NCBI RefSeq assembly: GCF_014861395.1
Contig: NZ_RRYV01000014.1
Span: 1 to 41,362 of the forward strand
DNA: 41,362 bases
Direction of reading: 5' to 3'
Source: Psychrobacter sp. FME13
GTDB lineage: Bacteria; Pseudomonadota; Gammaproteobacteria; Pseudomonadales; Moraxellaceae
A model generated the notes under the pieces. It saw only the letters and a list, made by a program, of their open reading frames with translations. It was not told the origin of the DNA and made no database searches. A program made the position numbers and the translations under genes. Position 1 is the stretch's first letter, and the number at the start of each line of letters is the position of its first letter. This document shows, piece after piece, positions 8,840 through 19,716 of this stretch.

Positions 8840-9799
8840 TTACATCCACCCTAGTCCACGTAATATGGCTGCCCCAACGGCCATGCCAAACATACCAACC
8901 ACGGTGGTAAATGCTAAAATATTGGCTGCTAAGATCGCATTACCACCCATGGCTTTGGCCATGACATAACTGGCAGCCGCAGCAGGTGACGCCACCATCA
9001 AAAACAGCACACCCATATGCACGCCTGATAAACCAAATGCCAAGCCCACACCAATGGCAACCAATGGTGCAATGATAATTCGGCCAATACTCGCCTGCAT
9101 CGATAACCCTGAAGGATGTAACATAGATTTCATATCAATACTGGCACCTGCACAAATAAGGGCAAGCGGTAGTGCAACAGCGGCCAATAAATCACCCGTG
9201 GTATGAATCACACCAGTGAGTGGTGGTAATGGCAGGGCTTTATAAATAAAGGCACTGACCAGCGCTAAAATAAGGGGATTGGTCAGTAGCTTTTTACCTA
9301 TCATGACGCTGCGGCTGTGCCAAGTATCATTCACACTCTTAGACACACGGCTCAGTGTAATCACCGCTAAGATATTAAATAGGATTGTCACCACACCCAT
9401 ATAAACCGCACCGATACTCAAGCCGCTCTCACCATAAGCGTTGGCCACGGTGGCTAGACCTATAATGGCCATGTTACTACGATATACGCCTTGCACAAAG
9501 ACACCTTGGTCAGCAGGTTTGCTAACAAAGCACTTGGCGTAAATCTCTGCACCAATAAATAGAATAAAGGTGACTAAAATGCCGGCAATAATTAAGGTGA
9601 TTTGCTTGGCATAATCAACATCACTATCAACCAGACTAAAAAACAGCAAACAAGGCAAACAGTAGTTAAAAACGAAGCTTGAAGCTTGATCGACAAAGAC
9701 CTTACTCGCCTGCCCCTTTCTTTGCATAAAAAAGCCCAACCACATTAAGGCAAGGTTGGGTAAAACGATGGTAATGGCAAATACAATGGCATCAAGCAT
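8840..9799 (-). CDS. AEC-family transporter (auxin efflux carrier family)
   Basis: A 319-residue hydrophobic protein with about ten membrane segments in two halves. It shows features of bacterial AEC permeases: N-terminal IVLPNLALMWLGFFMQRKG, FNYCLPCLLFFSL, RSNMAIIGLATVANAYGESGL, TNPLILALVSAFIYKALPLP, DLLAAVALPLALICAGASID and the C-terminal ASPAAAASYVMAKAMGGN. Bacterial members move organic acids such as malate, or other small anions; the substrate here is unknown. The gene stands alone between two hairpin terminators (8701-8736 and 9961-9992) and converges with the haem receptor gene. Confidence 0.88.
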   Translation of the reverse strand: MLDAIVFAITIVLPNLALMWLGFFMQRKGQASKVFVDQASSFVFNYCLPCLLFFSLVDSDVDYAKQITLIIAGILVTFILFIGAEIYAKCFVSKPADQGVFVQGVYRSNMAIIGLATVANAYGESGLSIGAVYMGVVTILFNILAVITLSRVSKSVNDTWHSRSVMIGKKLLTNPLILALVSAFIYKALPLPPLTGVIHTTGDLLAAVALPLALICAGASIDMKSMLHPSGLSMQASIGRIIIAPLVAIGVGLAFGLSGVHMGVLFLMVASPAAAASYVMAKAMGGNAILAANILAFTTVVGMFGMAVGAAILRGLGWM

Positions 9800-9960
9800 A
9801 AATAGGCTCAGTTCGGTAGTATGCCCACCATAGTATGGACATCAGCGAGATAAATTAGCAAATAGTAAGACGTTTTTCTGACTTAGTATAGAGAGAATGC
9901 AGCAAGTAAGACAAGGTTACAGACTGCTTTCTTTTAATGAAGATTCTATTTTGAATAAAT

Positions 9961-9992
9961 AAAGCCCATAACAAAAAATTGCTATGGGCTTT
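9961..9992 (-). terminator. Hairpin terminator downstream of mnmG
   Basis: AAAGCCCATA (9961-9970) pairs with TATGGGCTTT (9983-9992), a 10-bp stem with a 12-nt loop, 28 bp beyond the mnmG stop. On the minus strand it is followed by an AT-rich stretch with few consecutive T, so termination may be partial. Confidence 0.65.
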
Positions 9993-10020
9993 TAGACACT
10001 ATTTATATAGCATGAAACTG

Positions 10021-11916
10021 CTATGACTCTAATGCTGCCTTCGCTTTTTTGTGCTTTTTGACTGTCATGGCTAGCAGCTGAATGGCGGCAGGTGTCACAC
10101 CACTCACTCGTCCGGCTTGGGCTAAAGTCGAAGGACGAACTTGCGTGAGCTTTTGCACAATCTCATTTGATAAGCCAGAGACTGCACTATAATCAAAGTC
10201 CATCGGTAGCGCGGTATTTTCTAAACGCTTCATCTGATCAATATCTTCTTGCTGACGATCAATGTAGCCTGCGTATTTGACAGAAATCTCAATCTGCTCG
10301 CCTACTTGCGTATCGACCTGCGAATCAGTGATGGCAGCGATATCAGCAAAATGTATTTGCGGACGCTTGAGCAAATCATAAGCAGTCGCTTCTTTTGATA
10401 ACACTTCACCCGTTTGCTCAGCAACCTGTTTGCCTAGCGCGTTGCCAGGGGTTGCCCACATGTCTTTTAGACGTGACGTTTCTGAAGCGATGGCTTCCAT
10501 TTTTTCTTGATACGCCTGCCAGCGCACATCATCTACCAAGCCCAGTTTACGCCCAGTCTCAGTCAAGCGTTGATCGGCATTGTCTTCACGTAACAATAGG
10601 CGATATTCGGCACGGCTGGTAAACATACGATACGGCTCAGTCGTACCATGAGTAATCAAATCATCCACCAATACGCCTAGATACGCTTCATCACGGCGCG
10701 GTGTCCACACATCAAACTCGCTGTTATCTTGGGTTTCTAGAGCGGCGTTTGTACCTGCTAACAAACCTTGCACGCCCGCTTCTTCATAGCCAGTCGTACC
10801 GTTGATTTGACCAGCAAAATACAAACCATCGATAGACTTGGTTTCAAGCGTTGGTTTTAAGTTTTGTGGATCAAAATAATCATATTCAATCGCATAGCCC
10901 GGACGAGTAATGTGCGCGTTCTCTAACCCTTTCATACTATGAATAAACTCTAATTGCACATCAAATGGTAAGCTGGTCGAAATACCATTTGGATATAGCT
11001 CATGCGTGGTCAGACCTTCTGGCTCGATAAATATCTGATGGCTGTCTTTGTCTGCAAAACGATGAATCTTGTCTTCAATCGATGGACAATAACGTGGACC
11101 CACGCCTTCGATTTTGCCAGAGAACATCGGCGAGCGATCTAGGTTCTCACGGATAATGTCATGGGTGCGCGCATTGGTATGCGTGACATAGCAATTGACC
11201 TGCTCTGGATGCATAGACACATCACCCATATAGCTCATCACTGGTAGTGGCGTATCACCTGGCTGAACCGTCATCACACTGAAGTCAACGCTACGTGCAT
11301 CTATACGAGCTGGCGTACCTGTCTTTAGACGCCCTACTGGTAGTTTTAGCTCACGCAAACGATCGGCCAACTTAATAGAAGGTTGGTCACCTGCTCGCCC
11401 ACCTTTGGAATTCTCTAGACCAATATGGATAACGCCACCCAAAAACGTTCCTGAAGTTAATACCACAGTTTGGGTTTTAAAAATGATACCCGTTGAAGTG
11501 ACAACCGCTGTAGCACGACCGTTTTCGACCAAAATATCATCGGCCGCTTGCTGAAACAAATCAAGGTTTGGCTGGTTCTCTAACGTATGACGAATAGCGG
11601 CTTTATATAAAATACGATCTGCTTGCGCACGTGTGGCACGAACAGCAGCGCCTTTACGGCTATTCAATACACGAAACTGGATACCTGCTTTGTCTGTCGC
11701 CAGCGCCATCGCCCCACCTAACGCATCTATCTCACGCACCAAATGCGACTTACCAATACCACCAATCGCAGGATTACAGCTCATCTGCCCAAGCGTCTCG
11801 ATATTATGGGTCAATAACAAGGTCTGCGCACCCATACGCGCAGCTGCCAGTGCAGCTTCTGTGCCAGCATGACCACCACCGATCACTATCACGTCGTAAT
11901 GTTTTGGGTATTGCAT
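10021..11916 (-). CDS. mnmG: tRNA uridine-5-carboxymethylaminomethyl modification enzyme MnmG (GidA)
   Basis: A 631-residue FAD enzyme. It opens with the dinucleotide-binding [17 protein letters not shown], followed by the GidA signatures [52 protein letters not shown] and [11 protein letters not shown], then [22 protein letters not shown] and [17 protein letters not shown]. With MnmE it makes the cmnm5 modification on U34 of several tRNAs. The length is typical (about 630). The ATG is preceded by GTGAGG. A companion tRNA modifier, mnmA, which thiolates the same U34 base, lies 2.4 kb away on the other strand but is a separate unit. Confidence 0.97.
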   Translation of the reverse strand: MQYPKHYDVIVIGGGHAGTEAALAAARMGAQTLLLTHNIETLGQMSCNPAIGGIGKSHLVREIDALGGAMALATDKAGIQFRVLNSRKGAAVRATRAQADRILYKAAIRHTLENQPNLDLFQQAADDILVENGRATAVVTSTGIIFKTQTVVLTSGTFLGGVIHIGLENSKGGRAGDQPSIKLADRLRELKLPVGRLKTGTPARIDARSVDFSVMTVQPGDTPLPVMSYMGDVSMHPEQVNCYVTHTNARTHDIIRENLDRSPMFSGKIEGVGPRYCPSIEDKIHRFADKDSHQIFIEPEGLTTHELYPNGISTSLPFDVQLEFIHSMKGLENAHITRPGYAIEYDYFDPQNLKPTLETKSIDGLYFAGQINGTTGYEEAGVQGLLAGTNAALETQDNSEFDVWTPRRDEAYLGVLVDDLITHGTTEPYRMFTSRAEYRLLLREDNADQRLTETGRKLGLVDDVRWQAYQEKMEAIASETSRLKDMWATPGNALGKQVAEQTGEVLSKEATAYDLLKRPQIHFADIAAITDSQVDTQVGEQIEISVKYAGYIDRQQEDIDQMKRLENTALPMDFDYSAVSGLSNEIVQKLTQVRPSTLAQAGRVSGVTPAAIQLLAMTVKKHKKAKAALES

Positions 11917-12194
11917 ATATGCCTCACTTGACTCATAACGTCACTATTGGCCAAAAACCATTACCACCAAAAAATCATGGTTAAATAATAGGATAATCAG
12001 CAAATAAACGTCAGTCGGGTTTAGAAAAGTTAACGACTTGAATAAGCCGTTAATTATTGATTAGATAACCCATCATTATAACAATTTTTTTCAACTTAAA
12101 AAACGTCACAGCAAAAACTATTAAAATTCAGTTATAAAATAATGCTCAGTTGCAAAGCCTATCTATCCATAAAGCCTGGCTATCAACATGGGTC

Positions 12195-12725
12195 TTACTT
12201 ACCAGGGCTAAGTGGTACGACTTGATCTGACTGACCACTAGCAAGCATATGCTGACTGCCATAGCCTTCTGGATTGATTTGCAGGTACGCATTCATTTGA
12301 CCAATCGCATCACCATCATCACTGGCTAAAATTTGCGCTTTAATCAACTCAACTGGCGGCAATGGCAAGTTTTTTAGTAATGCGAGACGCTGCTGGTTAT
12401 CACCTTTGCCCACGACCAGCTCTATAAGCTGACGGGCGTCAATCGGTAAGTCAGGCGTGTTCTGAGCCAACAAGGCCAAATGATAAGCACCTGCAGCATC
12501 TTGATCTGCGACAATACGTTGCTCAATAGCAATATAAGTTGCTTCTGTCGCACCACCCGCCACACTAAGCTGATGAATGCATTTCAACGCTGAATATGGC
12601 TCATTAGCCGCTATCTCAATAATGCGTGTGGATTCGTTGGTTAAGCGTTCGCGACGTTTTTCGATTTCTGCTTGCTCGGCAGCTTCTGCCTCAATGGCTT
12701 GTTGCTCTATTGATTGACTACTCAT
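12195..12725 (-). CDS. Hypothetical protein, 176 aa, with N-terminal coiled coil
   Basis: I do not recognise a family. The first ~40 residues (SIEQQAIEAEAAEQAEIEKR) are highly charged and Ala/Glu-rich, suggesting a coiled coil. The rest is a mostly helical, acidic soluble region with many Leu/Ala and short Pro-containing turns (NTPDLPIDARQL, NLPLPPVEL), perhaps helical repeats. No signal peptide or membrane segment is visible. ATG 12725 has AAGAGA upstream. It is flanked by a 278-bp gap to mnmG in which I see nothing, and upstream by the grxD terminator, so it is probably its own transcription unit. Codon use looks like the neighbouring housekeeping genes, favouring a real, resident gene. Confidence 0.75.
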   Translation of the reverse strand: MSSQSIEQQAIEAEAAEQAEIEKRRERLTNESTRIIEIAANEPYSALKCIHQLSVAGGATEATYIAIEQRIVADQDAAGAYHLALLAQNTPDLPIDARQLIELVVGKGDNQQRLALLKNLPLPPVELIKAQILASDDGDAIGQMNAYLQINPEGYGSQHMLASGQSDQVVPLSPGK

Positions 12726-12811
12726 AACACTCTCTTATTATTCGTATTTTTATGATGTTCAACACACCTTGTTCTTAAGTCATATATGGGGTCGAAATAG
12801 ACAAAAACAAT

Positions 12812-12851
12812 AAAAGCCCGAGCGACCACTGAAGGACTGGCTCGGGCTTTT
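12812..12851 (-). terminator. Rho-independent terminator downstream of grxD
   Basis: AAAAGCCCGAGC (12812-12823) pairs with GCTCGGGCTTTT (12840-12851), a perfect 12-bp GC-rich stem. It lies about 50 bp past the grxD stop, with U residues at the end of the minus-strand transcript. Confidence 0.85.
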
Positions 12852-12903
12852 ATACATAACACTTATAAGCTTAACAAAAAATCTTAAATAAGCTATATAG
12901 CAA

Positions 12904-13254
12904 CTAAGCGGCAGGACTGTTTGCTTCAATCAACGGCTTTAGCTCACCTGATTGATACATTTGTAAAATAATATCAGAACCACCCATTAGCTCACCATCA
13001 ATCCACAGCTGTGGAAAGGTTGGCCAATTGGCAACTTTAGGCAAAGTCGCACGGATTTCTGGGTTCTCTAAAATATTAACAAACGCAAACGGGCGACCAA
13101 TTTGAGTCAATACTTCAATAGAACGTGCTGAAAAACCACACTGTGGAAATTGTGGCGTGCCTTTCATGTAAATAATAACTTTATTGTCTTTAATTTGATC
13201 ACGGATCAGCTGTTCAACATCGTTTGCAGCAGTATTTGGGGTTTGCTCAGTCAT
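12904..13254 (-). CDS. grxD: Monothiol glutaredoxin, Grx4/GrxD family
   Basis: A 116-residue protein with the monothiol active site CGFS (Cys39) in KGTPQFPQCGFSARSIE. It also has the glutathione-contact segments NWPTFPQLWIDGELMGGSDI. Proteins of this class bind a [2Fe-2S] cluster with glutathione, usually as dimers or with BolA partners, and deliver or sense iron-sulfur clusters in the cytoplasm. The length is normal. AGGAG lies seven bases before the ATG. It is a single gene with a strong terminator. Confidence 0.96.
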   Translation of the reverse strand: MTEQTPNTAANDVEQLIRDQIKDNKVIIYMKGTPQFPQCGFSARSIEVLTQIGRPFAFVNILENPEIRATLPKVANWPTFPQLWIDGELMGGSDIILQMYQSGELKPLIEANSPAA

Positions 13255-13393
13255 AAAAGCTCCTATTGATAAAGCGGTTCATTGAAAACAGTTATTTATA
13301 TTAAAAATATAATTGAGTAAAGAGATGGCTGATACATGGGGTAGTCGTCACCATATTACAAGTATGATTATATATTGGTTAAACCAATAATGG

Positions 13394-13894
13394 TTAAACC
13401 TCAGCTATATGAGGAACTAATAATACCACGGCACTCGCCATGATGCCCTCTTGACGACCTGTAAAGCCCAATTTTTCAGTGGTCGTCGCTTTAACACTGA
13501 TATTATTCACCGCTGTTTGTAAATCGCTGGCGATATTTTCACGCATGTCTTGACTGTGTGGCGCAAGTTTTGGACGTTCGCACATCACCGTAATATCAGC
13601 ATTACCTAGCGTATAACCAGCTTCTTGTACCTTACCATAGACATAACGTAATAATACTCGTGAGTCCAAGCCAGCATGTGCTGCATCGGTATCAGGGAAG
13701 TGCTGACCGATATCACCCAGCGCAAGTGCACCAAGCAATGCATCAGCGAGCGCATGCAACACCACATCGCCATCAGAATGTGCCAATAGACTATGACTAT
13801 GCGCAATAGGCACACCTGCTAATATGACATATTGCTGCTGCTGACCATTATTATGGAAAGCATGGACATCGATACCTTGACCAATTTTTATCAT
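13394..13894 (-). CDS. ispF: 2-C-methyl-D-erythritol 2,4-cyclodiphosphate synthase
   Basis: A 166-residue IspF of the MEP isoprenoid pathway, converting CDP-ME 2-phosphate to the cyclic diphosphate. The zinc ligands are visible: Asp9 and His11 in GIDVHAF and His47 in [12 protein letters not shown]. Other conserved stretches are [22 protein letters not shown] and the C-terminal [18 protein letters not shown]. The length is slightly above the usual 158 because of a QQQQ-containing insert near residue 18. It stands alone here; ispD is not adjacent. An ATG with GGA upstream gives the start. Confidence 0.96.
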   Translation of the reverse strand: MIKIGQGIDVHAFHNNGQQQQYVILAGVPIAHSHSLLAHSDGDVVLHALADALLGALALGDIGQHFPDTDAAHAGLDSRVLLRYVYGKVQEAGYTLGNADITVMCERPKLAPHSQDMRENIASDLQTAVNNISVKATTTEKLGFTGRQEGIMASAVVLLVPHIAEV

Positions 13895-14094
13895 TATTAT
13901 TCCAAATTAATTGAGCATGATTAAAATACTTCAAAACTACTATGGTTAGCTCGATATAATCCGGATACAGGGAAGCCAAGTCAAAGCACTACAAATAGTA
14001 GGCTGAGTGAGGCTGACACAGTATCCAGTTTATAGAGGATGAGCTATATCTGAATTTTTAAAGGTTTTTTGAAGGCAGTAAGCCGCCATAGGTC

Positions 14095-14122
14095 GCCACC
14101 AGTTTCAATTAACTGGTATAAT
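14095..14122 (+). promoter_or_regulatory. Predicted extended -10 promoter for mnmA within a gene-free stretch
   Basis: The 380 bases between ispF (13894) and mnmA (14275) hold no convincing gene. They contain TGGTATAAT at 14114-14122, an extended -10 box with a perfect TATAAT and no clear -35 hexamer. Overlapping it is CCAGTT...AACTGG (14099-14116), a 6-bp inverted repeat that could be an operator. The transcript would have a leader of about 140 nt before mnmA. Functional meaning is inferred. Confidence 0.5.
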
Positions 14123-14274
14123 ATGACGCTTATTTTATCATAATACCGAATCCAAAAGATGAGGTGACAGTGTCAATTTGGTCAACTTACTAAATCTATT
14201 AGTTTTAGTAAGCAGTATCAGTTTGTAGGGTCATATCAAATTTTACATTAAGGTATAAATAGTTGAGCCGTCTT

Positions 14275-15501
14275 ATGTCAGCCACCCAAAATACATCAAG
14301 CATACCCGTTTCTGATTCTTTCAGCGCCCAGCGTACTTTGACGCTTGCCGATATCGATAATCCTAGCAGCAAGCATGTGATTGTTGGTATGTCAGGTGGT
14401 GTCGATTCTTCTGTGTCTGCCGTCCTACTTCAGCAAGCAGGGTTTAAGGTAGAAGGCCTGTTTATGAAGAACTGGGAAGAAGATGATGGTACAGAATACT
14501 GTACAGCGATGGATGACTTAGCTGACGCACAATCAGTGTGCGATAAAATTGGCATCAAACTACATACTGCCAACTTTGCGATGGAGTATTGGGATCGCGT
14601 TTTTGAACACTTTTTAGCCGAATATAAAGCCGGTCGCACACCCAATCCTGATATTTTATGCAACAAAGAAATCAAATTCAAAGCATTTTTGGACTATGCA
14701 TTGACTCTGGGTGCTGATTATATTGCGACTGGTCATTATACGCGCCGCAGTGTGAATTACACCAATGCTGATGGCGATGAAGTCGCTCAGCTATTACGTG
14801 GTCTGGATAATAATAAAGATCAAAGCTATTTCTTACATGCGGTAGGTGGTGATAAGCTTGCCAAGACGCTATTTCCAGTGGGTGAAATTGAAAAGCCTGT
14901 TGTTCGTCAAATTGCTGAAGAACATGGCCTAATTACTGCCAATAAAAAAGACTCTACAGGTATTTGCTTTATCGGTGAACGCCGTTTCAAAGACTTTTTA
15001 CAACAGTACTTGCCTGCCCAAAAAGGCGATATTGTGACCGACGATGGGCATACTATCGGTACTCATGATGGTCTGATGTATTACACCTTAGGTCAGCGTG
15101 GCGGTATCGGTATCGGCGGTGTCAAAGATCGTCCTGAGGAGCCTTGGTTTGTACTGGCAAAAAATTTGGATAAAAATCAGTTGATCGTCGGTCAAGGACA
15201 CGAACATCCAATGATGCTCAGTAATGAGCTGACGGCTTATAAAATGGATTGGGTAGATGGTTTGCCACCTAGCGATATTTTTAGTCTAAAAGGTTTACGC
15301 TGTATGGCCAAAGCACGCTATCGCCAGCTAGACCAAGCGTGTCGCGTTTTTGCGACAAGTGATGACGGAAGCGACGTCCGCGTTATATTTGATAAACCAC
15401 AACGTGCCGTCACTCCCGGTCAGTCAGCCGTTTTTTATATCGATGATGTCTGTTTGGGTGGCGGTGTGATTGAATCTATCGATGCGCCATGTGGGTTTTA
15501 A
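14275..15501 (+). CDS. mnmA: tRNA-specific 2-thiouridylase MnmA
   Basis: This enzyme adds sulfur to U34 of tRNA Lys, Glu and Gln. It has the ATP-pyrophosphatase P-loop GMSGGVDSS (residues ~38-46), the catalytic Cys129 in NPDILCNKE, the second cysteine Cys231 in [12 protein letters not shown], and [14 protein letters not shown]. About 35 residues precede the P-loop region, longer than in E. coli MnmA (368 aa). Two starts are possible: TTG 14263 with AAGGT eight bases before it, and ATG 14275. I report the ATG but the TTG has the better ribosome site. purB follows on the same strand after 93 bp, with its own strong ribosome binding site. Confidence 0.95.
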   Translation: MSATQNTSSIPVSDSFSAQRTLTLADIDNPSSKHVIVGMSGGVDSSVSAVLLQQAGFKVEGLFMKNWEEDDGTEYCTAMDDLADAQSVCDKIGIKLHTANFAMEYWDRVFEHFLAEYKAGRTPNPDILCNKEIKFKAFLDYALTLGADYIATGHYTRRSVNYTNADGDEVAQLLRGLDNNKDQSYFLHAVGGDKLAKTLFPVGEIEKPVVRQIAEEHGLITANKKDSTGICFIGERRFKDFLQQYLPAQKGDIVTDDGHTIGTHDGLMYYTLGQRGGIGIGGVKDRPEEPWFVLAKNLDKNQLIVGQGHEHPMMLSNELTAYKMDWVDGLPPSDIFSLKGLRCMAKARYRQLDQACRVFATSDDGSDVRVIFDKPQRAVTPGQSAVFYIDDVCLGGGVIESIDAPCGF

Positions 15502-15585
15502 CTCACTCGATAGTCATCTAAATGGGCTACATCGTTTAATTTATTATCTTTTTTCTTTCATTTTTAATTCTCAACAACCATTTAA

Positions 15586-16998
<1,413 letters not shown>

Positions 16999-17024
16999 CC
17001 ACCATTAGCCATTCGACTAATTAC

Positions 17025-17075
17025 TAGGGCGTGTTCTCATTTTTATCACTATTTTTAAAATGAGAACACGCCCTA
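17025..17075. repeat. Perfect 19-bp inverted repeat downstream of purB (hairpin or miniature insertion)
   Basis: TAGGGCGTGTTCTCATTTT (17025-17043) is exactly repeated in inverse at 17057-17075 around a 13-nt loop. It could terminate purB, but no T run follows on either strand. Bounded by TA on both sides, it also resembles a very small TA-targeting (IS630-type) miniature element. It is the only extended perfect palindrome in this part of the chromosome. Confidence 0.7.
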
Positions 17076-17102
17076 ATAGCAAGCAAAAAGTAAGTGAGCA
17101 AA

Positions 17103-17756
17103 ATGCAGCGAAATTTTAAATCTGTGGTTGTCAGTACTGTTGCGGTATTCATCGTAATGGTGCTGGCAAGTATTGAGCCTCTAGAATGGTCAAGCTACCT
17201 ACTACATCAGTTGGGTACCTTGATTTTTTTAGGGTTGATGCTGCTAGCCTATCGCTATTGGCATATTAGCTCGCGCGCCTATACCCTCGCTTCGATATTT
17301 CTATTCATTCATATTATCGGTGCGCGTTATCTATACTCATATGTGCCCTATGATGATTGGACACAGCTCATATTTGGCGTCAGCTTAAACGATTTATTTG
17401 GTTGGCAGCGGAATATGTATGACAGGCTAGTACATTTTAGCTATGGGCTTTTGCTGTTCAGTGCGATGGTTGAGAGCTCAAAATTTATCTTTAAGATATC
17501 ATCCATCAAACTTTTGATAGCCATTGCGCTCATGGTTAACATGTCATCCAGTTTGCTCTATGAGCTATTAGAATGGGGAATCGCCACCACCTTATCGCCA
17601 GAAGCAGCAGAAGCTTATAATGGTCAGCAAGGTGATGTTTGGGATGCCCACAAAGACATGGCATTAGCATTACTCGGTGGACTTATTGCTGCAAGTACTC
17701 TTTTATACCAAACTCGTAACGAGACAATAGAATTAGAATCACAAGCAAATCGTTAA
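17103..17756 (+). CDS. DUF2238/YjdF-family inner membrane protein
   Basis: A protein of about 217 residues with six predicted membrane helices. It has landmarks of the YjdF (DUF2238) family: HIIGARYLYSYVPYDDW, NMYDRLVHFSYGLLL, LLYELLEWG, and the acidic/aromatic GQQGDVWDAHKDMALALLGG near the end. The function of the family is unknown. The start is either GTG 17094 or ATG 17103; the latter has GTGAG just before it. It follows purB after the 19-bp inverted repeat and stands apart from its right neighbour, which runs the other way. Confidence 0.85.
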   Translation: MQRNFKSVVVSTVAVFIVMVLASIEPLEWSSYLLHQLGTLIFLGLMLLAYRYWHISSRAYTLASIFLFIHIIGARYLYSYVPYDDWTQLIFGVSLNDLFGWQRNMYDRLVHFSYGLLLFSAMVESSKFIFKISSIKLLIAIALMVNMSSSLLYELLEWGIATTLSPEAAEAYNGQQGDVWDAHKDMALALLGGLIAASTLLYQTRNETIELESQANR

Positions 17757-17780
17757 TACAAACCATAAACGAACAACGAA

Positions 17781-17960
17781 TTAGTTATCTTCATCATCGC
17801 TATCACCCGGTATGATGGCTTTACCCACTGCAACCGTACCTTTCACCACACCTTTCGTGGTTTTGTAAGCGATTTTAGCAGGTACAGTCACAAGCTTATG
17901 TACACAGCCTTGTATTAAGAACACACTGGCAATAATGACGATAAAATGTAATTTTTTCAT
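17781..17960 (-). CDS. Small lipoprotein, 59 aa (resembles the NF038104 family)
   Basis: ATG at 17960, with TAGGAA six bases upstream, opens a 59-codon frame ending at 17781. The product begins MKKLHFIVIIASVFLIQGC, a complete lipoprotein signal with a lipobox ending at Cys19. The mature part is about 40 residues: VHKLVTVPAKIAYKTTKGVV, then KGTVAVGKAIIPGD and an acidic tail. The VHK.VTVP.K.AYKTTKGVVKGT pattern resembles small Acinetobacter lipoproteins grouped as NF038104, from memory rather than a search. It should be anchored in the outer or inner membrane facing the periplasm. Function unknown. Confidence 0.8.
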   Translation of the reverse strand: MKKLHFIVIIASVFLIQGCVHKLVTVPAKIAYKTTKGVVKGTVAVGKAIIPGDSDDEDN

Positions 17961-18101
17961 AAATTTCCTACCATTGATTGTATGCTCTGATAGTAATTAT
18001 TATTAGCCATCAGATAGGTGATAATCATAAACTATTAAAACATTCCTATAAAGCAATCATCACCATTAATCTTATATCTATATAAAGACACGGATTTACT
18101 C

Positions 18102-19274
18102 ATGAATTCTATACCTCTATGCTTGCCAGCCTCTATCACTGCTGAACAATTCCTAGCAGAATATTGGCAAAAAAAACCACTGCTGATCAAGCAAGGCTTG
18201 CCACAGCTGGTCGGCATGTTTGATCCTGATGATATGCTAGGCTTAGCGCTAGAAGAAGATGCTTCAGCACGCCTACTGACCCAGTCTGCAACCAAGACTG
18301 CTGGTCAACCACAGTGGCAGCTAAAAAAAAGCCCATTGACTGAAACAGATTTTGATAATTTACCTGAACAATGGACAGTTTTAGTACAGAATTTGGAACA
18401 ATGGTCGCCTGAGCTGGGTCAATTGTGGCAAGCTTTTGAGTTTGTTCCGCAGTGGCAGCGTGACGACATTATGGTGTCGTATGCGCCCGAAGGCGGATCA
18501 GTAGGCAAACATTATGACGATTATGATGTGTTTTTGGCGCAAGGTTATGGTCATCGTCGTTGGCAGTTGGGGAAATTTTGTGATAAAGACACTGAGTTTG
18601 TCGCTGATGAGCCCATCAGACTCTTTGATGATATGGGTGACATTATATTTGATGAAGTCTTAGAAGCAGGTGATGTGCTTTATGTACCACCTAAATTATC
18701 ACATTTTGGCATGGCACAAGATGATTGCCTGACCTTTTCGTTTGGTTGCCGTCGTCCCAATTTGATGCAAGTCATCGATAGCATGGCTGATATCGCAACC
18801 AACGACAGCGATTTATTCATACCAATGTTATTGCCACAAGCGCTACAAGCATCAGGTGAGCTACAAGCTGACAGTATCGAAGCCATTAAAAACCAATTAT
18901 TGCAAATGCTGCAATCTGAACGTGGTGACAACATCATTCGTCAAGCAGTGTCTGAAGTGGTGAGCAAGCGTCAATATGATGTGCTCGTACCAGAAGAAAC
19001 GTTGAATACGGACGAATTGATGCAAGCCTTGGCTGAAGGCGCAACACTGCAAGCCGACTATAATAATCGCTTAATCTACAGCCAAACTGATGATGGCATC
19101 CTACTATATGCAAACGGTCAACGTATTGATGGCCTAGATGATACCGCAACGGCGGTATTGATACGCTTGGCCAGTGGCGAGCATTTAACCAGTCAAGATG
19201 TCGCGGGTGTTGACATAGATGATTTAAGCGAATGGCTAGAAAACGGCTGGGTTTGGATCGATTATCCTGAATAA
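18102..19274 (+). CDS. roxA: Cupin (JmjC-type) 2-oxoglutarate oxygenase, ribosomal protein arginine hydroxylase RoxA/YcfD family
   Basis: A 390-residue protein of the YcfD/RoxA family, which hydroxylates an arginine of ribosomal protein L16 with Fe(II), oxygen and 2-oxoglutarate. It opens with the family pattern AEQFLAEYWQKKPLLIKQGLP. The iron ligands are visible as His137-Tyr-Asp139 in GKHYDDYD and His201 in LSHFGMA. HRRWQLG and DVLYVPP complete the cupin core. The C-terminal ~130 residues form the winged-helix dimerisation part. The length matches the family (E. coli 373). It is a single gene, with hairpins between it and the guaD remnant. Confidence 0.93.
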   Translation: MNSIPLCLPASITAEQFLAEYWQKKPLLIKQGLPQLVGMFDPDDMLGLALEEDASARLLTQSATKTAGQPQWQLKKSPLTETDFDNLPEQWTVLVQNLEQWSPELGQLWQAFEFVPQWQRDDIMVSYAPEGGSVGKHYDDYDVFLAQGYGHRRWQLGKFCDKDTEFVADEPIRLFDDMGDIIFDEVLEAGDVLYVPPKLSHFGMAQDDCLTFSFGCRRPNLMQVIDSMADIATNDSDLFIPMLLPQALQASGELQADSIEAIKNQLLQMLQSERGDNIIRQAVSEVVSKRQYDVLVPEETLNTDELMQALAEGATLQADYNNRLIYSQTDDGILLYANGQRIDGLDDTATAVLIRLASGEHLTSQDVAGVDIDDLSEWLENGWVWIDYPE

Positions 19275-19314
19275 CGATACAACCCTAACAAATGAAGTAT
19301 CGTTAAAAAACACG

Positions 19315-19353
19315 CTCAAAGTCTGTTTATTAAAGCTATAAATAGACTTTGAG
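19315..19353. terminator. Hairpin between roxA and the guaD remnant
   Basis: CTCAAAGTCT (19315-19324) pairs with AGACTTTGAG (19344-19353), extended by a mismatched GTTTAT/ATAAAT. A second hairpin, AACGATAC (19273-19280) with GTATCGTT (19297-19304), follows the roxA stop directly and is trailed by six A. The genes converge here, so bidirectional termination is likely, though T runs are weak. Confidence 0.5.
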
Positions 19354-19368
19354 TCGCATTTAAACGAT

Positions 19369-19716
19369 CTATACAGTTACCGATTTTTTATAACGATTCA
19401 CGCCGGCGATAACGGTCTGCTCAATTACCCTGTCATCTCCCATCATCATCAATACAAACAATTGCTCTTCAAGTGACTTGGTATGCGTCATGCGCCGCTC
19501 AAGCAACTCCGTACCACCCATATTTATCACAACAAAATCAGCTTCTTTGTTCGGCATAAAATTACCGATTTTATCATCTAGTAATAATGACTGAGCATTG
19601 CCTAATGTAATTTGGTACAACCCTTGATGGGCTGATAATGGGTTTTTCTGTAGTTGCTGAACTTTATAAGCTTCTGATAAAGTCGCCAGCATCGATAAGC
19701 TGGTCCCTGCCCCTAC
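19369..19716 (-). pseudogene. guaD: Guanine deaminase, C-terminal fragment truncated by the Tn7-like insertion
   Basis: On the minus strand the frame reads VGAGTSLSMLATLSEAYKVQ, then SAHQGLYQITLGNAQSLLLDDKIGNF and ADFVVIN to LEEQLFVLMMMGDDRVIEQT. This matches the C-terminal third of bacterial guanine deaminase (guanine to xanthine). About 116 of roughly 430 residues remain. The break falls just before VGAGTS, right after the conserved GTD whose Asp binds the active-site metal. The first bases after the break belong to the transposon end, which adds a spurious TTG-initiated extension. The rest of guaD should lie beyond the far transposon end, outside the window. The enzyme must be inactive unless another copy exists. 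Confidence 0.88.
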
